Shown in pieces: positions 29,701 to 44,900 of a DNA stretch of 64,000 nucleotides (position 1 is its first letter; every line of letters begins with the position of its first letter). Made by a program: the position numbers and the translations under genes. The notes under the pieces were generated by a model. It was not told the origin of the DNA and made no database searches. It saw nothing but the letters and a program-made list of their open reading frames with translations. This DNA comes from Thereva unica (lineage: Eukaryota > Arthropoda > Insecta > Diptera > Therevidae), in contig OX465286.1 of assembly GCA_949987705.1 (NCBI GenBank), forward strand, positions 17,125,676 to 17,189,675, in the 5' to 3' direction.

Positions 29701-31176
29701 TTCATTAAGATCCCAGCACTTTCGTGAAATCGACCAAAAATATCCCTTTGAAAATTTTCCGGTTTTGGGAAAATTCTGGAGTGGCCCTTTTTTGGATGGG
29801 AAATTGTTAGGGACCTCCCAGGGAGGCTGTGAATTCAATCCCACCCCGGGCTGACCAGTATTTCCCGAGATAATGGGCATTCTGCAGCCCCCCTTGGGGA
29901 AATCACAAAAGAGGGGATAACTCCCGAACCCCTTGGAATTTCTGGACCAAATCAAGTGCGCTGAACTCGGGGGAGCGAGCTCTTTCCAACGATACCCCAT
30001 TCATTAAGATCCCAGCACTTTCGTGAAATCGACCAAAAATATCCCTTTGAAAATTTTCCGGTTTTGGGAAAATTCTGGAGTGGCCCTTTTTTGGATGGGA
30101 AATTGTTAGGGACCTCCCAGGGAGGCTGTGAATTCAATCCCACCCCGGGCTGACTAGTATTTCCCGAGATAATGGGCATTCTGCAGCCCCCCTTGGGGAA
30201 ATCACAAAAGAGGGGATATCTCGCGAACCCCTTGGGATTTCTGGACCAAATCAAGTGCGCTGAACTCGGGGGAGCGAGCCCTTTCCAACGATACCCCATT
30301 CATTAAGATCCCAGCACTTTCGTGAAATCGACCAAAAATATCCCAAGGGACCCCTTTGAAAATTTTCCGGTTTTGGGAAAATTCTGGAGTGGCCCTTTTT
30401 TGGATGGGAAATTGTTAGGGACCTCCCAGGGAGGCTGTGAATTCAATCCCACCCCGGGCTGACCAGTATTTCCCGAGATAATGGGCATTCTGCAGCCCCG
30501 CTTGGGGAAATCACAAAAGAGGGGATATCTCCCGAACCCCTTGGGATTTCTGGACCAAATCAAGTGCGCTGAACTCGGGGGAGCGAGCCCTTTCCAACGA
30601 TACCCCATTCATTAAGATCCCAGCACTTTCGTGAAATCGACCAAAAATATCCCAAGGGACCCCTTTGAAAATTTTCCGGTTTTGGGAAAATTCTGGAGTG
30701 GCCCTTTTTTGGATGGGAAATTGTTAGGGACCTCCCAGGGAGGCTGTGAATTCAATCCCACCCCGGGCTGACCAGTATTTCCCGAGATAATGGGCATTCT
30801 GCAGCCCCCTTGGGGAAATCACAAAAGAGGGGATATCTCCCGAATCCCTTGGAATTTCTGGACCAAATCAAGTGCGCTGAACTCGGGGGAGCGAGCCCTT
30901 TCCAACGATACCCCATTCATTAAGATCCCAGCACTTTCGTGAAATCGACCAAAAATATCCCAAGGGACCCCTTTGAAAATTTTCCGGTTTTGGGAAAATT
31001 CTGGAGTGGCCCTTTTTTGGATGGGAAATTGTTAGGGACCTCCCAGGGAGGCTGTGAATTCAATCCCACCCCGGGCTGACCAGTATTTCCCGAGATAATG
31101 GGCATTCTGCAGCCCCCCTTGGGGAAATCACAAAACAGGGGATATCTCCCGAACCCCTTGGGATTTCTGGACCAAA

Positions 31177-34100
31177 TCAAGTGCGCTGAACTCGGGGGAG
31201 CGAGCCCTTTCCAACGATACCCCATTCATTAAGATCCCAGCACTTTCGTGAAATCGACCAAAAATATCCCAAGGGGTACCCCTTTGAAAATTTTCCGGTT
31301 TTGGGAAAATTCTGGAGTGGCCCTTTTTTGGATGGGAAATTGTTAGGGACCTCCCAGGGAGGCTGTGAATTCAATCCCACCCCGGGCTGACCAGTATTTC
31401 CCGAGATAATGGGCATTCTGCAGCCCCCCTTGGGGAAATCACAAAACAGGGGATATCTCCCGAACCCCTTGGGATTTCTGGACCAAATCAAGTGCGCTGA
31501 ACTCGGGGGAGCGAGCCCTTTCCAACGATACCCCATTCATTAAGATCCCAGCACTTTCATGAAATCGACCAAAAATATCCCTTTGAAAATTTTCCGGTTT
31601 TGGGAAAATTCTGGAGTGGCCCTTTTTTGGATGGGAAATTGTTAGGGACCTCCCAGGGAGGCTGTGAATTCAATCCCACCCCGGGCTGACCAGTATTTCC
31701 CGAGATAATGGGCATTCTGCAGCCCCGCTTGGGGAAATCACAAAACAGGGGATATCTCCCGAACCCCTTGGAATTTCTGGACCAAATCAAGTGCGCTGAA
31801 CTCGGGGGAGCGAGCCCTTTCCGACGATACCCCATTCATTAAGATCCCAGCACTTTCATGAAATCGACCAAAAATATCCCAAGGGACCCCTTTGAAAATT
31901 TTCCGGTTTTGGGAAAATTCTGGAGTGGCCCTTTTTTGGATGGGAAATTGTTAGGGACCTCCAAGGGAGGCTGTGAATTCAATCCCACCCCGGGCTGACC
32001 AGTATTTCCCGAGATAATGGGCATTCTGCAGCCCCCCTTGGGGAAATCACAAAAGAGGGGATATCTCCCGAACCCCTTGGGATTTCTGGACCAAATCAAG
32101 TGCGCTGAACTCGGGGGAGCGAGCCCTTTCCAACGATACCCCATTCATTAAGATCCCAGCACTTTCGTGAAATCGACCAAAAATATCCCAAGGGACCCCT
32201 TTGAAAATTTTCCGGTTTTGGGAAAATTCTGGAGTGGCCCTTTTTTGGATGGGAAATTGTTAGGGACCTCCCAGGGAGACTGTGAATTCAATCCCACCCC
32301 GGGCTGACCAGTATTTCCCGAGATAATGGGCATTCTGCAGCCCCCTTGGGGAAATCACAAAAGAGGGGATATCTCCCGAATCCCTTGGAATTTCTGGACC
32401 AAATCAAGTGCGCTGAACTCGGGGGAGCGAGCCCTTTCCAACGATACCCCATTCATTAAGATCCCAGCACTTTCGTGAAATCGACCAAAAATATCCCAAG
32501 GGGTACCCCTTTGAAAATTTTCCGGTTTTGGGAAAATTCTGGAGTGGCCATTTTTTGGATGGGAAATTGTTAGGGACCTCCCAGCGAGGCTGTGAATTCA
32601 ATCCCACTCCGGGCTGACCAGTATTTCCCGAGATAATGGGCATTCTGCAGCCCCGCTTGGGGAAATCACAAAACAGGGGATATCTCCCGAACCCCTTGGG
32701 ATTTCTGGACCAAATCAAGTGCGCTGAACTCGGGGGAGCGAGCCCTTTCCAACGATACCCCATTCATTAAGATCCCAGCACTTTCGTGAAATCGACCAAA
32801 AATATCCCAAGGGGTACCCCTTTGAAAATTTTCCGGTTTTGGGAAAATTCTGGAGTGGCCATTTTTTGGATGGGAAATTGTTAGGGACCTCCCAGCGAGG
32901 CTGTGAATTCAATCCCACTCCGGGCTGACCAGTATTTCCCGAGATAATGGGCATTCTGCAGCCCCGCTTGGGGAAATCACAAAACAGGGGATATCTCCCG
33001 AACCCCTTGGGATTTCTGGACCAAATCAAGTGCGCTGAACTCGGGGGAGCGAGCCCTTTCCAACGATACCCCATTCATTAGGAACCCAGCACTTTCGTGA
33101 AATCGACCAAAAATATCCCAAGGGGTACCCCTTTGAAAATTTTCCGGTTTTTGGGAAAATTCTGGAGTGGCCATTTTTTGGATGGGAAATTGTTAGGGAC
33201 CTCCCAGGGAGGCTGTGAATTCAATCCCACTCCGGGCTGACCAGTATTTCCCGAGATAATGGGCATTCTGCAGCCCCCCTTGGGGAAATCACAAAAGAGG
33301 GGATATCTCCCGAACTCCTTGGAATTTCTGGACCAAATCAAGTGCGCTGAACTCGGGGGAGCGAGCTCTTTCCAACGATACCCCATTCATTAAGATCCCA
33401 GCACTTTCGTGAAATCGACCAAAAATATCCCTTTGAAAATTTTCCGGTTTTGGGAAAATTCTGGAGTGGCCCTTTTTTGGATGGGAAATTGTTAGGGACC
33501 TCCCAGGGAGGCTGTGAATTCAATCCCACCCCGGGCTGACCAGTATTTCCCGAGATAATGGGCATTCTGCAGCCCCCCTTGGGGAAATCACAAAACAGGG
33601 GATATCTCCCGAACCCCTTGGGATTTCTGGACCAAATCAAGTGCGCTGAACTCGGAGGAGCGAGCCCTTTCCAACGATACCCCATTCATTAAGATCCCAG
33701 CACTTTCGTGAAATCGACCAAAAATATCCCAAGGGGTACCCCTTTGAAAATTTTCCGGTTTTGGGAAAATTCTGGAGTGGCCATTTTTTGGATGGGAAAT
33801 TGTTAGGGACCTCCCAGCGAGGCTGTGAATTCAATCCCACCCCGGGCTGACCAGTATTTCCCGAGATAATGGGCATTCTGCAGCCCCGCTTGGGGAAATC
33901 ACAAAAGAGGGGATATCTCCCGAACCCCTTGGGATTTCTGGACCAAATCAAGTGCGCTGAACTCGGGGGAGCGAGCCCTTTCCAACGATACCCCATTCAT
34001 TAAGATCCCAGCACTTTCGTGAAATCGACCAAAAATATCCCAAGGGGTACCCCTTTGAAAATTTTCCGGTTTTGGGAAAATTCTGGAGTGGCCCTTTTTT

Positions 34101-37018
34101 GGATGGGAAATTGTTAGGGACCTCCCAGGGAGGCTGTGAATTCAATCCCACCCCGGGCTGACCAGTATTTCCCGAGATAATGGGCATTCTGCAGCCCCCC
34201 TTGGGGAAATCACAAAACAGGGGATATCTCCCGAACCCCTTGGAATTTCTGGACCAAACCAAGTGCGCTGAACTCGGGGTAGCGAGCCCTTTCCAACGAT
34301 ACCCCATTCATTAAGATCCCAGCACTTTCGTGAAATCGACCAAAAATATCCCAAGGGGTACCCCTTTGAAAATTTTCCGGTTTTGGGAAAATTCTGGAGT
34401 GGCCATTTTTTGGATGGGAAATTGTTAGGGACCTCCCAGCGAGACTGTGAATTCAATCCCACCCCGGGCTGACCAGTATTTCCCGAGATAATGGGCATTC
34501 TGCAGCCCCGCTTGGGGAAATCACAAAAGAGGGGATATCTCCCGAACCCCTTGGGATTTCTGGACCAAATCAAGTGCGCTGAACTCGGGGGAGCGAGCCC
34601 TTTCCAACGATACCCCATTCATTAAGATCCCAGCACTTTCGTGAAATCGACCAAAAATATCCCAAGGGGTACCCCTTTGAAAATTTTCCGGTTTTGGGAA
34701 AATTCTGGAGTGGCCCTTTTTTGGATGGGAAATTGTTAGGGACCTCCCAGGGAGGCTGTGAATTCAATCCCACCCCGGGCTGACCAGTATTTCCCGAGAT
34801 AATGGGCATTCTGCAGCCCCCCTTGGGGAAATCACAAAACAGGGGATATCTCCCGAACCCCTTGGGATTTCTGGACCAAATCAAGTGCGCTGAACTCGGG
34901 GGAGCGAGCCCTTTCCAACGATACCCCATTGATTAAGATCCCAGCACTTTCATGAAATCGACCAAAAATATCCCTTTGAAAATTTTCCGGTTTTGGGAAA
35001 ATTCTGGAGTGGCCCTTTTTTGGATGGGAAATTGTTAGGGACCTCCCAGGGAGGCTGTGAATTCAATCCCACCCCGGGCTGACCAGTATTTCCCGAGATA
35101 ATGGGCATTCTGCAGCCCCGCTTGGGGAAATCACAAAACAGGGGATATCTCCCGAACCCCTTGGAATTTCTGGACCAAATCAAGTGCGCTGAACTCGGGG
35201 GAGCGAGCCCTTTCCGACGATACCCCATTCATTAAGATCCCAGCACTTTCATGAAATCGACCAAAAATATCCCTTTGAAAATTTTCCGGTTTTGGGAAAA
35301 TTCTGGAGTGGCCCTTTTTTGGATGGGAAATTGTTAGGGACCTCCAAGGGAGGCTGTGAATTCAATCCCACCCCGGGCTGACCAGTATTTCCCGAGATAA
35401 TGGGCATTCTGCAGCCCCCCTTGGGGAAATCACAAAAGAGGGGATATCTCCCGAACCCCTTGGGATTTCTGGACCAAATCAAGTGCGCTGAACTCGGGGG
35501 AGCGAGCCCTTTCCAACGATACCCCATTCATTAAGATCCGAGCACTTTCGTGAAATCGACCAAAAATATCCCAAGGGACCCCTTTGAAAATTTTCCGGTT
35601 TTGGGAAAATTCTGGAGTGGCCCTTTTTTGGATGGGAAATTGTTAGGGACCTCCCAGGGAGGCTGTGAATTCAATCCCACCCCGGGCTGACCAGTATTTC
35701 CCGAGATAATGGGCATTCTGCAGCCCCCTTGGGGAAATCACAAAAGAGGGGATATCTCCCGAATCCCTTGGAATTTCTGGACCAAATCAAGTGCGCTGAA
35801 CTCGGGGGAGCGAGCCCTTTCCAACGATACCCCATTCATTAAGATCCCAGCACTTTCGTGAAATCGACCAAAAATATCCCCAGGGGTACCCCTTTGAAAA
35901 TTTTCCGGTTTTGGGAAAATTCTGGAGTGGCTATTTTTTGGATGGGAAATTGTTAGGGACCTCCCAGCGAGGCTGTGAATTCAATCCCACTCCGGGCTGA
36001 CCAGTATTTCCCGAGATAATGGGCATTCTGCAGCCCCGCTTGGGGAAATCACAAAACAGGGGATATCTCCCGAACCCCTTGGGATTTCTGGACCAAATCA
36101 AGTGCGCTGAACTCGGGGGAGCGAGCCCTTTCCAACGATACCCCATTCATTAAGATCCCAGCACTTTCGTGAAATCGACCAAAAATATCCCAAGGGGTAC
36201 CCCTTTGAAAATTTTCCGGTTTTGGGAAAATTCTGGAGTGGCCATTTTTTGGATGGGAAATTGTTAGGGACCTCCCAGGGAGGCTGTGAATTCAATCCCA
36301 CTCCGGGCTGACCAGTATTTCCCGAGATAATGGGCATTCTGCAGCCCCCCTTGGGGAAATCACAAAAGAGGGGATATTTCCCGAACTCCTTGGAATTTCT
36401 GGACCAAATCAAGTGCGCTGAACTCGGGGGAGCGAGCTCTTTCCAACGATACCCCATTCATTAAGATCCCAGCACTTTCGTGAAATCGACCAAAAATATC
36501 CCTTTGAAAATTTTCCGGTTTTGGGAAAATTCTGGAGTGGCCCTTTTTTGGATGGGAAATTGTTAGGGACCTCCCAGGGAGGCTGTGAATTCAATCCCAC
36601 CCCGGGCTGACCAGTATTTCCCGAGATAATGGGCATTCTGCAGCCCCCCTTGGGGAAATCACAAAACAGGGGATATCTCCCGAACCCCTTGGAATTTCTG
36701 GACCAAACCAAGTGCGCTGAACTCGGGGTAGCGAGCCCTTTCCAACGATACCCCATTCATTAAGATCCCAGCACTTTCGTGAAATCGACCAAAAATATCC
36801 CAAGGGGTACCCCTTTGAAAATTTTCCGGTTTTGGGAAAATTCTGGAGTGGCCATTTTTTGGATGGGAAATTGTTAGGGACCTCCCAGCGAGACTGTGAA
36901 TTCAATCCCACCCCGGGCTGACCAGTATTTCCCGAGATAATGGGCATTCTGCAGCCCCGCTTGGGGAAATCACAAAAGAGGGGATATCTCCCGAACCCCT
37001 TGGAATTTCTGGACCAAA
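31177..37018 (+). repeat. Higher-order duplication of a ~3.4-kb satellite block
   Basis: The series starting at 31177 recurs from 34570 (offset 3393). Shared private variants include ACTTTCATGAAATCG (about 31553 and 34946), CCTCCAAGGGAGG, AATCCCTTGGAATTT after a shortened C-run, and GAACTCGGGGTAGCG (34270, 36720). The second copy lacks about three of the eleven monomers. Confidence 0.75.
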
Positions 37019-39745
37019 TCAAGTGCGCTGAACTCGGGGGAGCGAGCCCTTTCCAACGATACCCCATTCATTAAGATCCCAGCACTTTCGTGAAATCGAC
37101 CAAAAATATCCTTTTGAAAATTTTCTGGTTTTGGGAAAATTCTGGAGTGGCCCTTTTTGGGATGGGAAATTGTTAGGGACCTCCCAGGGAGGCTGTGAAT
37201 ACAATCCCACCCCGGGCTGACCAGTATTTCCCGAGATAATGGGCATTCTGCAGCCCCGCTTGGGGAAATCACAAAACAGGGGATGTCTCCCGAACCCCTT
37301 GGGATTTCTGGACCAAATCAAGTGCGCTGAATTCGGGGGAGCGAGCCCTTTCCAACGATACCCCATTCATTAAGATCCCAGCACTTTCGTGAAATCGACC
37401 AAAAATATCCCTTTGAAAATTTTCCGGTTTTGGGAAAATTCTGGAGTGGCCCTTTTTTGGATGGGAAATTGTTAGGGACCTCCCAGGGAGGCTGTGAATT
37501 CAATCCCACCCCGGGCTGACCAGTATTTCCCGAGATAATGGGCATTCTGCAGCCCCGCTTGGGGAAATCACAAAAGAGGGGATATCTCCCGAACCCCTTG
37601 GAATTTCTGGACCAAATCAAGTGCGCTGAACTCGGGGGAGCGAGCCCTTTCCAACGATACCCCATTCATTAAGATCCCAGCACTTTCGTGAAATCGACCA
37701 AAAATATCCCAAGGGGTACCCCTTTGAAAATTTTCCGGTTTTGGGAAAATTCTGGAGTGGCCATTTTTTGGATGGGAAATTGTTAGGGACCTCCCAGCGA
37801 GGCTGTGAATTCAATCCCACCCCGGGCTGACCAGTATTTCCCGAGATAATGGGCATTCTGCAGCCCCGCTTGGGGAAATCACAAAAGAGGGGATATCTCC
37901 CGAACCCCTTGGAATTTCTGGACCAAATCAAGTGCGCTGAACTCGGGGGAGCGAGCCCTTTCCAACGATACCCCATTCATTAAGATCCCAGCACTTTCGT
38001 GAAATCGACCAAAAATATCCTTTTGAAAATTTTCTGGTTTTGGGAAAATTCTGGAGTGGCCCTTTTTGGGATGGGAAATTGTTAGGGACCTCCCAGGGAG
38101 GCTGTGAATACAATCCCACCCCGGGCTGACCAGTATTTCCCGAGATAATGGGCATTCTGCAGCCCCGCTTGGGGAAATCACAAAACAGGGGATGTCTCCC
38201 GAACCCCTTGGGATTTCTGGACCAAATCAAGTGCGCTGAATTCGGGGGAGCGAGCCCTTTCCAACGATACCCCATTCATTAAGATCCCAGCACTTTCGTG
38301 AAATCGACCAAAAATATCTCTTTGAAAATTTTCCGGTTTTGGGAAAATTCTGGAGTGGCCCTTTTTTGGATGGGAAATTGTTAGGGACCTCCCAGGGAGG
38401 CTGTGAATTCAATCCCACCCCGGGCTGACCAGTATTTCCCGAGATAATGGGCATTCTGCAGCCCCCCTTGGGGAAATCACAAAACAGGGGATATCTCCCG
38501 AACCCCTTGGAATTTCTGGACCAAACCAAGTGCGCTGAACTCGGGGTAGCGAGCCCTTTCCAACGATACCCCATTCATTAAGATCCCAGCACTTTCGTGA
38601 AATCGACCAAAAATATCCCAAGGGGTACCCCTTTGAAAATTTTCCGGTTTTGGGAAAATTCTGGAGTGGCCATTTTTTGGATGGGAAATTGTTAGGGACC
38701 TCCCAGCGAGGCTGTGAATTCAATCCCACCCCGGGCTGACCAGTATTTCCCGAGATAATGGGCATTCTGCAGCCCCGCTTGGGGAAATCACAAAAGAGGG
38801 GATATCTCCCGAACCCCTAGGAATTTCTGGACCAAATCAAGTGCGCTGAACTCGGGGGAGCGAGCCCTTTCCAACGATACCCCATTCATTAAGATCCCAG
38901 CACTTTCGTGAAATCGACCAAAAATATCCTTTTGAAAATTTTCTGGTTTTGGGAAAATTCTGGAGTGGCCCTTTTTGGGATGGGAAATTGTTAGGGACCT
39001 CCCAGGGAGGCTGTGAATACAATCCCACCCCGGGCTGACCAGTATTTCCCGAGATAATGGGCATTCTGCAGCCCCGCTTGGGGAAATCACAAAACAGGGG
39101 ATGTCTCCCGAACCCCTTGGGATTTCTGGACCAAATCAAGTGCGCTGAATTCGGGGGAGCGAGCCCTTTCCAACGATACCCCATTCATTAAGATCCCAGC
39201 ACTTTCGTGAAATCGACCAAAAATATCCCTTTGAAAATTTTCCGGTTTTGGGAAAATTCTGGAGTGGCCCTTTTTTGGATGGGAAATTGTTAGGGACCTC
39301 CCAGGGAGGCTGTGAATTCAATCCCACCCCGGGCTGACCAGTATTTCCCGAGATAATGGGCATTCTGCAGCCCCGCTTGGGGAAATCACAAAAGAGGGGA
39401 TATCTCCCGAACCCCTTGGAATTTCTGGACCAAATCAAGTGCGCTGAACTCGGGGGAGCGAGCCCTTTCCAACGATACCCCATTCATTAAGATCCCAGCA
39501 CTTTCGTGAAATCGACCAAAAATATCCCAAGGGGTACCCCTTTGAAAATTTTCCGGTTTTGGGAAAATTCTGGAGTGGCCCTTTTTGGGATTGGAAATTG
39601 TTAGGGACCTCCCAGGGAGGCTGTGAATTCAATCCCACCCCGGGCTGACCAGTATTTCCCGAGATAATGGGCATTCTGCAGCCCCATTGCGGAAATCACA
39701 AAAGAGGGGATATCTCCCGAACCCCTTGGGATTTCTGGACCAAAT
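37019..39745 (+). repeat. 909-bp trimer higher-order repeat, three copies
   Basis: Blocks begin at 37019, 37928 and 38837. Each contains a marked monomer with TCCTTTTGAAAATTTTCTGG, GTGAATACAATCCC, GGGGATGTCTCCC and GAATTCGGGGG, followed by two other monomers (299+299+311). A lone copy of the marked monomer also occurs at 43782-44080. Confidence 0.85.
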
Positions 39746-40054
39746 CAAGTGCGCTGAACTCGGGGGAGCGAGCCCTTTCCGACGATACCCCATTCATTAA
39801 GATCCCAGCACTTTCGTGAAATCGACCAAAAATATCCCAAGGGGTACCCCTTTGAAAATTTTCCGGTTTTGGGAAAATTTTGGAGTGGCATTTTTTTGGA
39901 TGGGAAATTGTTAGGGACCTCCCAGGGAGGCTGTGAATTCAATCCCACCCCGGGCTGACCAGTATTTCCCGAGATAATGGGCATTCTGCAGCCCCCTTGC
40001 GGAAATCACAAAAGAGGGGATATCTCCCGAACCCCTTGGGATTTCTGGACCAAA

Positions 40055-41967
40055 TCAAGTGCGCTGAACTCGGGGGAGCGAGCCCTTTCCGACGATACCC
40101 CATTCATTAAGATCCCAGCACTTTCGTGAAATCGACCAAAAATATCCCAAGGGGTACCCCTTTGAAAATTTTCCGGTTTTGGGAAAATTCTGGAGTGGCC
40201 CTTTTTGGGATGGGAAATTGTTAGGGACCTCCCAGGGAGGCTGTGAATTCAATCCCACCCCGAGCTGACCAGTATTTCCCGAGATAATGGGCATTCTGCA
40301 GCCCCGCTTGGGGAAATCACAAAAGAGGGGATATCTCCCGAACCCCTTGGAATTTCTGGACCAAATCAAGTGCGCTGAACTCGGGGGAGCGAGCCCTTTC
40401 CAACGATACCCCATTCATTAAGATCCCAGCACTTTCGTGAAATCGACCAAAAATATCCCAAGGGGTACCCCTTTGAAAATTTTCCGGTTTTGGGAAAATT
40501 CTGGAGTGGCCCTTTTTGGGATGGGAAATTGTTAGGGACCTCCCAGGGAGGCTGTGAATTCAATCCCACCCCGAGCTGACCAGTATTTCCCGAGATAATG
40601 GGCATTCTGCAGCCCCGCTTGGGGAAATCACAAAAGAGGGGATATCTCCCGAACCCCTTGGAATTTCTGGACCAAATCAAGTGCGCTGAACTCGGGGGAG
40701 CGAGCCCTTTCCGACGATACCCCATTCATTAAGATCCCAGCACTTTCGTGAAATCGACCAAAAATATCCCAAGGGGCACCCCTTTGAAAATTTTCCGGTT
40801 TTGGGAAAATTCTGGAGTGGCCCTTTTTGGGATGGGAAATTGTTAGGGACCTCCCAGGGAGGCTGTGAATTCAATCCCACCCCGGGCTGACCAGTATTTC
40901 CCGAGATAATGGGCATTCTGCAGCCCCGCTTGGGGAAATCACAAAAGAGGGGATATCTCCCGAACCCCTTGGAATTTCTGGACCAAATCAAGTGCGCTGA
41001 ACTCGGGGGAGCGAGCCCTTTCCAACGATACCCCATTCATTAAGATCCCAGCACTTTCGTGAAATCGACCAAAAATATCCCAAGGGGTACCCCTTTGAAA
41101 ATTTTCCGGTTTTGGGAAAATTCTGGAGTGGCCCTTTTTTGGATGGGAAATTGTTAGGGACCTCCCAGGGAGGCTGTGAATTCAATCCCACCCCGGGCTG
41201 ACCAGTATTTCCCGAGATAATGGGCATTCTGCAGCCCCCTTGCGGAAATCACAAAAGAGGGGATATCTCCCGAATCCCTTGGGATTTCTGGACCAAATCA
41301 AGTGCGCTGAACTCGGGGGAGCGAGCCCTTTCCGACGATACCCCATTCATTAAGATCCCAGCACTTTCGTGAAATCGACCAAAAATATCCCAAGGGGTAC
41401 CCCTTTGAAAATTTTCCGGTTTTGGGAAAATTCTGGAGTGGCCCTTTTTGGGATGGGAAATTGTTAGGGACCTCCCAGGGAGGCTGTGAATTCAATCCCA
41501 CCCCGGGCTGACCAGTATTTCCCGAGATAATGGGCATTCTGCAGCCCCCTTGCGGAAATCACAAAAGAGGGGATATCTCCCGAACCCCTTGGGATTTCTG
41601 GACCAAATCAAGTGCGCTGAACTCGGGGGAGCGAGCCCTTTCCGACGATACCCCATTCATTAAGATCCCAGCACTTTCGTGAAATCGACCAAAAATATCC
41701 CAAGGGGTACCCCTTTGAAAATTTTCCGGTTTTGGGAAAATTCTGGAGTGGCCCTTTTTGGGATAGGAAATTGTTAGGGACCTCCCAGGGAGGCTGTGAA
41801 TTCAATCCCACCCCGAGCTGACCAGTATTTCCCGAGATAATGGGCATTCTGCAGCCCCCCTTGGGGAAATCACAAAAGAGGGGATATCTCCCGAACCCCT
41901 TGGAATTTCTGGACCAAATCAAGTGCGCTGAACTCGGGGGAGCGAGCCCTTTCCAACGATACCCCAT
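40055..41967 (+). repeat. Satellite segment duplicated 9293 bp downstream (49360-51260)
   Basis: Monomer boundaries at 40366, 40677, 40988, 41298 and 41608 reappear at exactly +9293, and the rare GGGATAGGAAATTG variant occurs at 41760 and 51053. A few base differences separate the copies. Confidence 0.75.
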
Positions 41968-44900
41968 TCATTAAGATCCCAGCACTTTCGTGAAATCGAC
42001 CAAAAATATCCCAAGGGGCACCCCTTTGAAAATTTTCCAGTTTTGGGAAAATTCTGGAGTGGCCCTTTTTTGGATGGGAAATTGTTAGGGACCTCCCAGG
42101 GAGGCTGTGAATTCAATCCCACCCCGGGCTGACCAGTATTTCCCGAGATAATGGGCATTCTGCAGCCCCCCTTGGGGAAATCACAAAACAGGGGATATCT
42201 CCCGAACCCCTTGGAATTTCTGGACCAAACCAAGTGCGCTGAACTCGGGGGAGCGAGCCCTTTCCAACGATACCCCATTCATTAAGATCCCAGCAGTTTC
42301 GTGAAATCGACCAAAAATATCCCAAGGGGTACCCCTTTGAAAATTTTCCGGTTTTGGGAAAATTCTGGAGTGGCCCTTTTTTGGATGGGAAATTGTTAGG
42401 GACCTCCCAGGGAGGCTGTGAATTCAATCCCACCCCGGGCTGACCAGTATTTCCCGAGATAATGGGCATTCTGCAGCCCCCCTTGGGGAAATCACAAAAC
42501 AGGGGATATCTCCCGAACCCCTTGGAATTTCTGGACCAAACCAAGTGCGCTGAACTCGGGGGAGCGAGCCCTTTCCAACGATACCCCATTCATTAAGATC
42601 CCAGCACTTTCGTGAAATCGACCAAAAATATCCCAAGGGGTACCCCTTTGAAAATTTTCCGGTTTTGGGAAAATTCTGGAGTGGCCCTTTTTTGGATGGG
42701 AAATTGTTAGGGACCTCCCAGGGAGGCTGTGAATTCAATCCCACCCCGGGCTGACCAGTATTTCCCGAGATAATGGGCATTCTGCAGCCCCCCTTGGGAA
42801 AATCACAAAACAGGGGATATCTCCCGAACCCCTTGGAATTTCTGGACCAAATCAAGTGCGCTGAACTCGGGGGAGCGAGCCCTTTCCAACGATACCCCAT
42901 TCATTAAGATCCCAGCACTTTCGTGAAATCGACCAAAAATATCCCAAGGGGTACCCCTTTGAAAATTTTCCGGTTTTGGGAAAATTCTGGAGTGGCCCTT
43001 TTTTGGATGGGAAATTGTTAGGGACCTCCCAGGGAGGCTGTGAATTCAATCCCACCCCGGGCTGACCAGTATTTCCCGAGATAATGGGCATTCTGCAGCC
43101 CCGCTTGGGGAAATCACAAAAGAGGGGATATCTCCCGAACCCCTTGGGATTTCTGGACCAAATCAAGTGCGCTGAACTCGGGGGAGCGAGCCCTTTCCGA
43201 CGATACCCCATTCATTAAGATCCCAGCACTTTCGTGAAATCGACCAAAAATATCCCAAGGGGTACCCCTTTGAAAATTTTCCGGTTTTGGGAAAATTCTG
43301 GAGTGGCCCTTTTTGGGATGGGAAATTGTTAGGGACCTCCCAGGGAGGCTGTGAATTCAATCCCACCCCGGGCTGAACAGTATTTCCCGAGATAATGGGC
43401 ATTCTGGAGCCCCCTTGCGGAAATCACAAAAGAGGGGATATCTCCCGAACCCCTTGGAATTTCTGGACCAAATCAAGTGCGCTGAACTCGGGGGAGCGAG
43501 CCCTTTCCAACGATACCCCATTCATTAAGATCCCAGCACTTTCGTGAAATCGACCAAAAATATCCCAAGGGACCCCTTTGAAAATTTTCCGGTTTTGGGA
43601 AAATTCTGGAGTGGCCCTTTTTTGGATGGGAAATTGTTAGGGACCTCCCAGGGAGGCTGTGAATTCAATCCCACCCCGGGCTGACCAGTATTTCCCGAGA
43701 TAATGGGCATTCTGCAGCCCCCCTTGGGGAAATCACAAAACAGGGGATATCTCCCGAACCCCTTGGGATTTCTGCACCAAATCAAGTGCGCTGAACTCGG
43801 GGGAGCGAGCCCTTTCCAACGATACCCCATTCATTAAGATCCCAGCACTTTCGTGAAATCGACCAAAAATATCCTTTTGAAAATTTTCTGGTTTTGGGAA
43901 AATTCTGGAGTGGCCCTTTTTGGGATGGGAAATTGTTAGGGACCTCCCAGGGAGGCTGTGAATACAATCCCACCCCGGGCTGACCAGTATTTCCCGAGAT
44001 AATGGGCATTCTGCAGCCCCGCTTGGGGAAATCACAAAACAGGGGATGTCTCCCGAACCCCTTGGGATTTCTGGACCAAATCAAGTGCGCTGAACTCGGG
44101 GGAGCGAGCCCTTTCCAACGATACCCCATTCATTAAGATCCCAGCACTTTCGTGAAATCGACCAAAAATATCCCAAGGGGTACCCCTTTGAAAATTTTCC
44201 GGTTTTGGGAAAATTCTGGAGTGGCCCTTTTTTGGATGGGAAATTGTTAGGGACCTCCCAGGGAGGCTGTGAATTCAATCCCACCCCGGGCTGACCAGTA
44301 TTTCCCGAGATAATGGGCATTCTGCAGCCCCGCTTGGGGAAATCACAAAAGAGGGGATATCTCCCGAACCCCTTGGAATTTCTGGACCAAATCAAGTGCG
44401 CTGAACTCGGGGGAGCGAGCCCTTTCCAACGATACCCCATTCATTAAGATCCCAGCACTTTCGTGAAATCGACCAAAAATATCCCAAGGGGTACCCCTTT
44501 GAAAATTTTCCGGTTTTGGGAAAATTCTGGAGTGGCCCTTTTTTGGATGGGAAATTGTTAGGGACCTCCCAGGGAGGCTGTGAATTCAATCCCACCCCGG
44601 GCTGAACAGTATTTCCCGAGATAATGGGCATTCTGGAGCCCCCTTGCGGAAATCACAAAAGAGGGGATATCTCCCGAACCCCTTGGGATTTCTGGACCAA
44701 ATCAAGTGCGCTGAACTCGGGGGAGCGAGCCCTTTCCGACGATACCCCATTCATTAAGATCCCAGCACTTTCGTGAAATCGACCAAAAATATCCCAAGGG
44801 GTACCCCTTTGAAAATTTTCCGGTTTTGGGAAAATTCTGGAGTGGCCCTTTTTGGGATGGGAAATTGTTAGGGACCTCCCAGGGAGGCTGTGAATTCAAT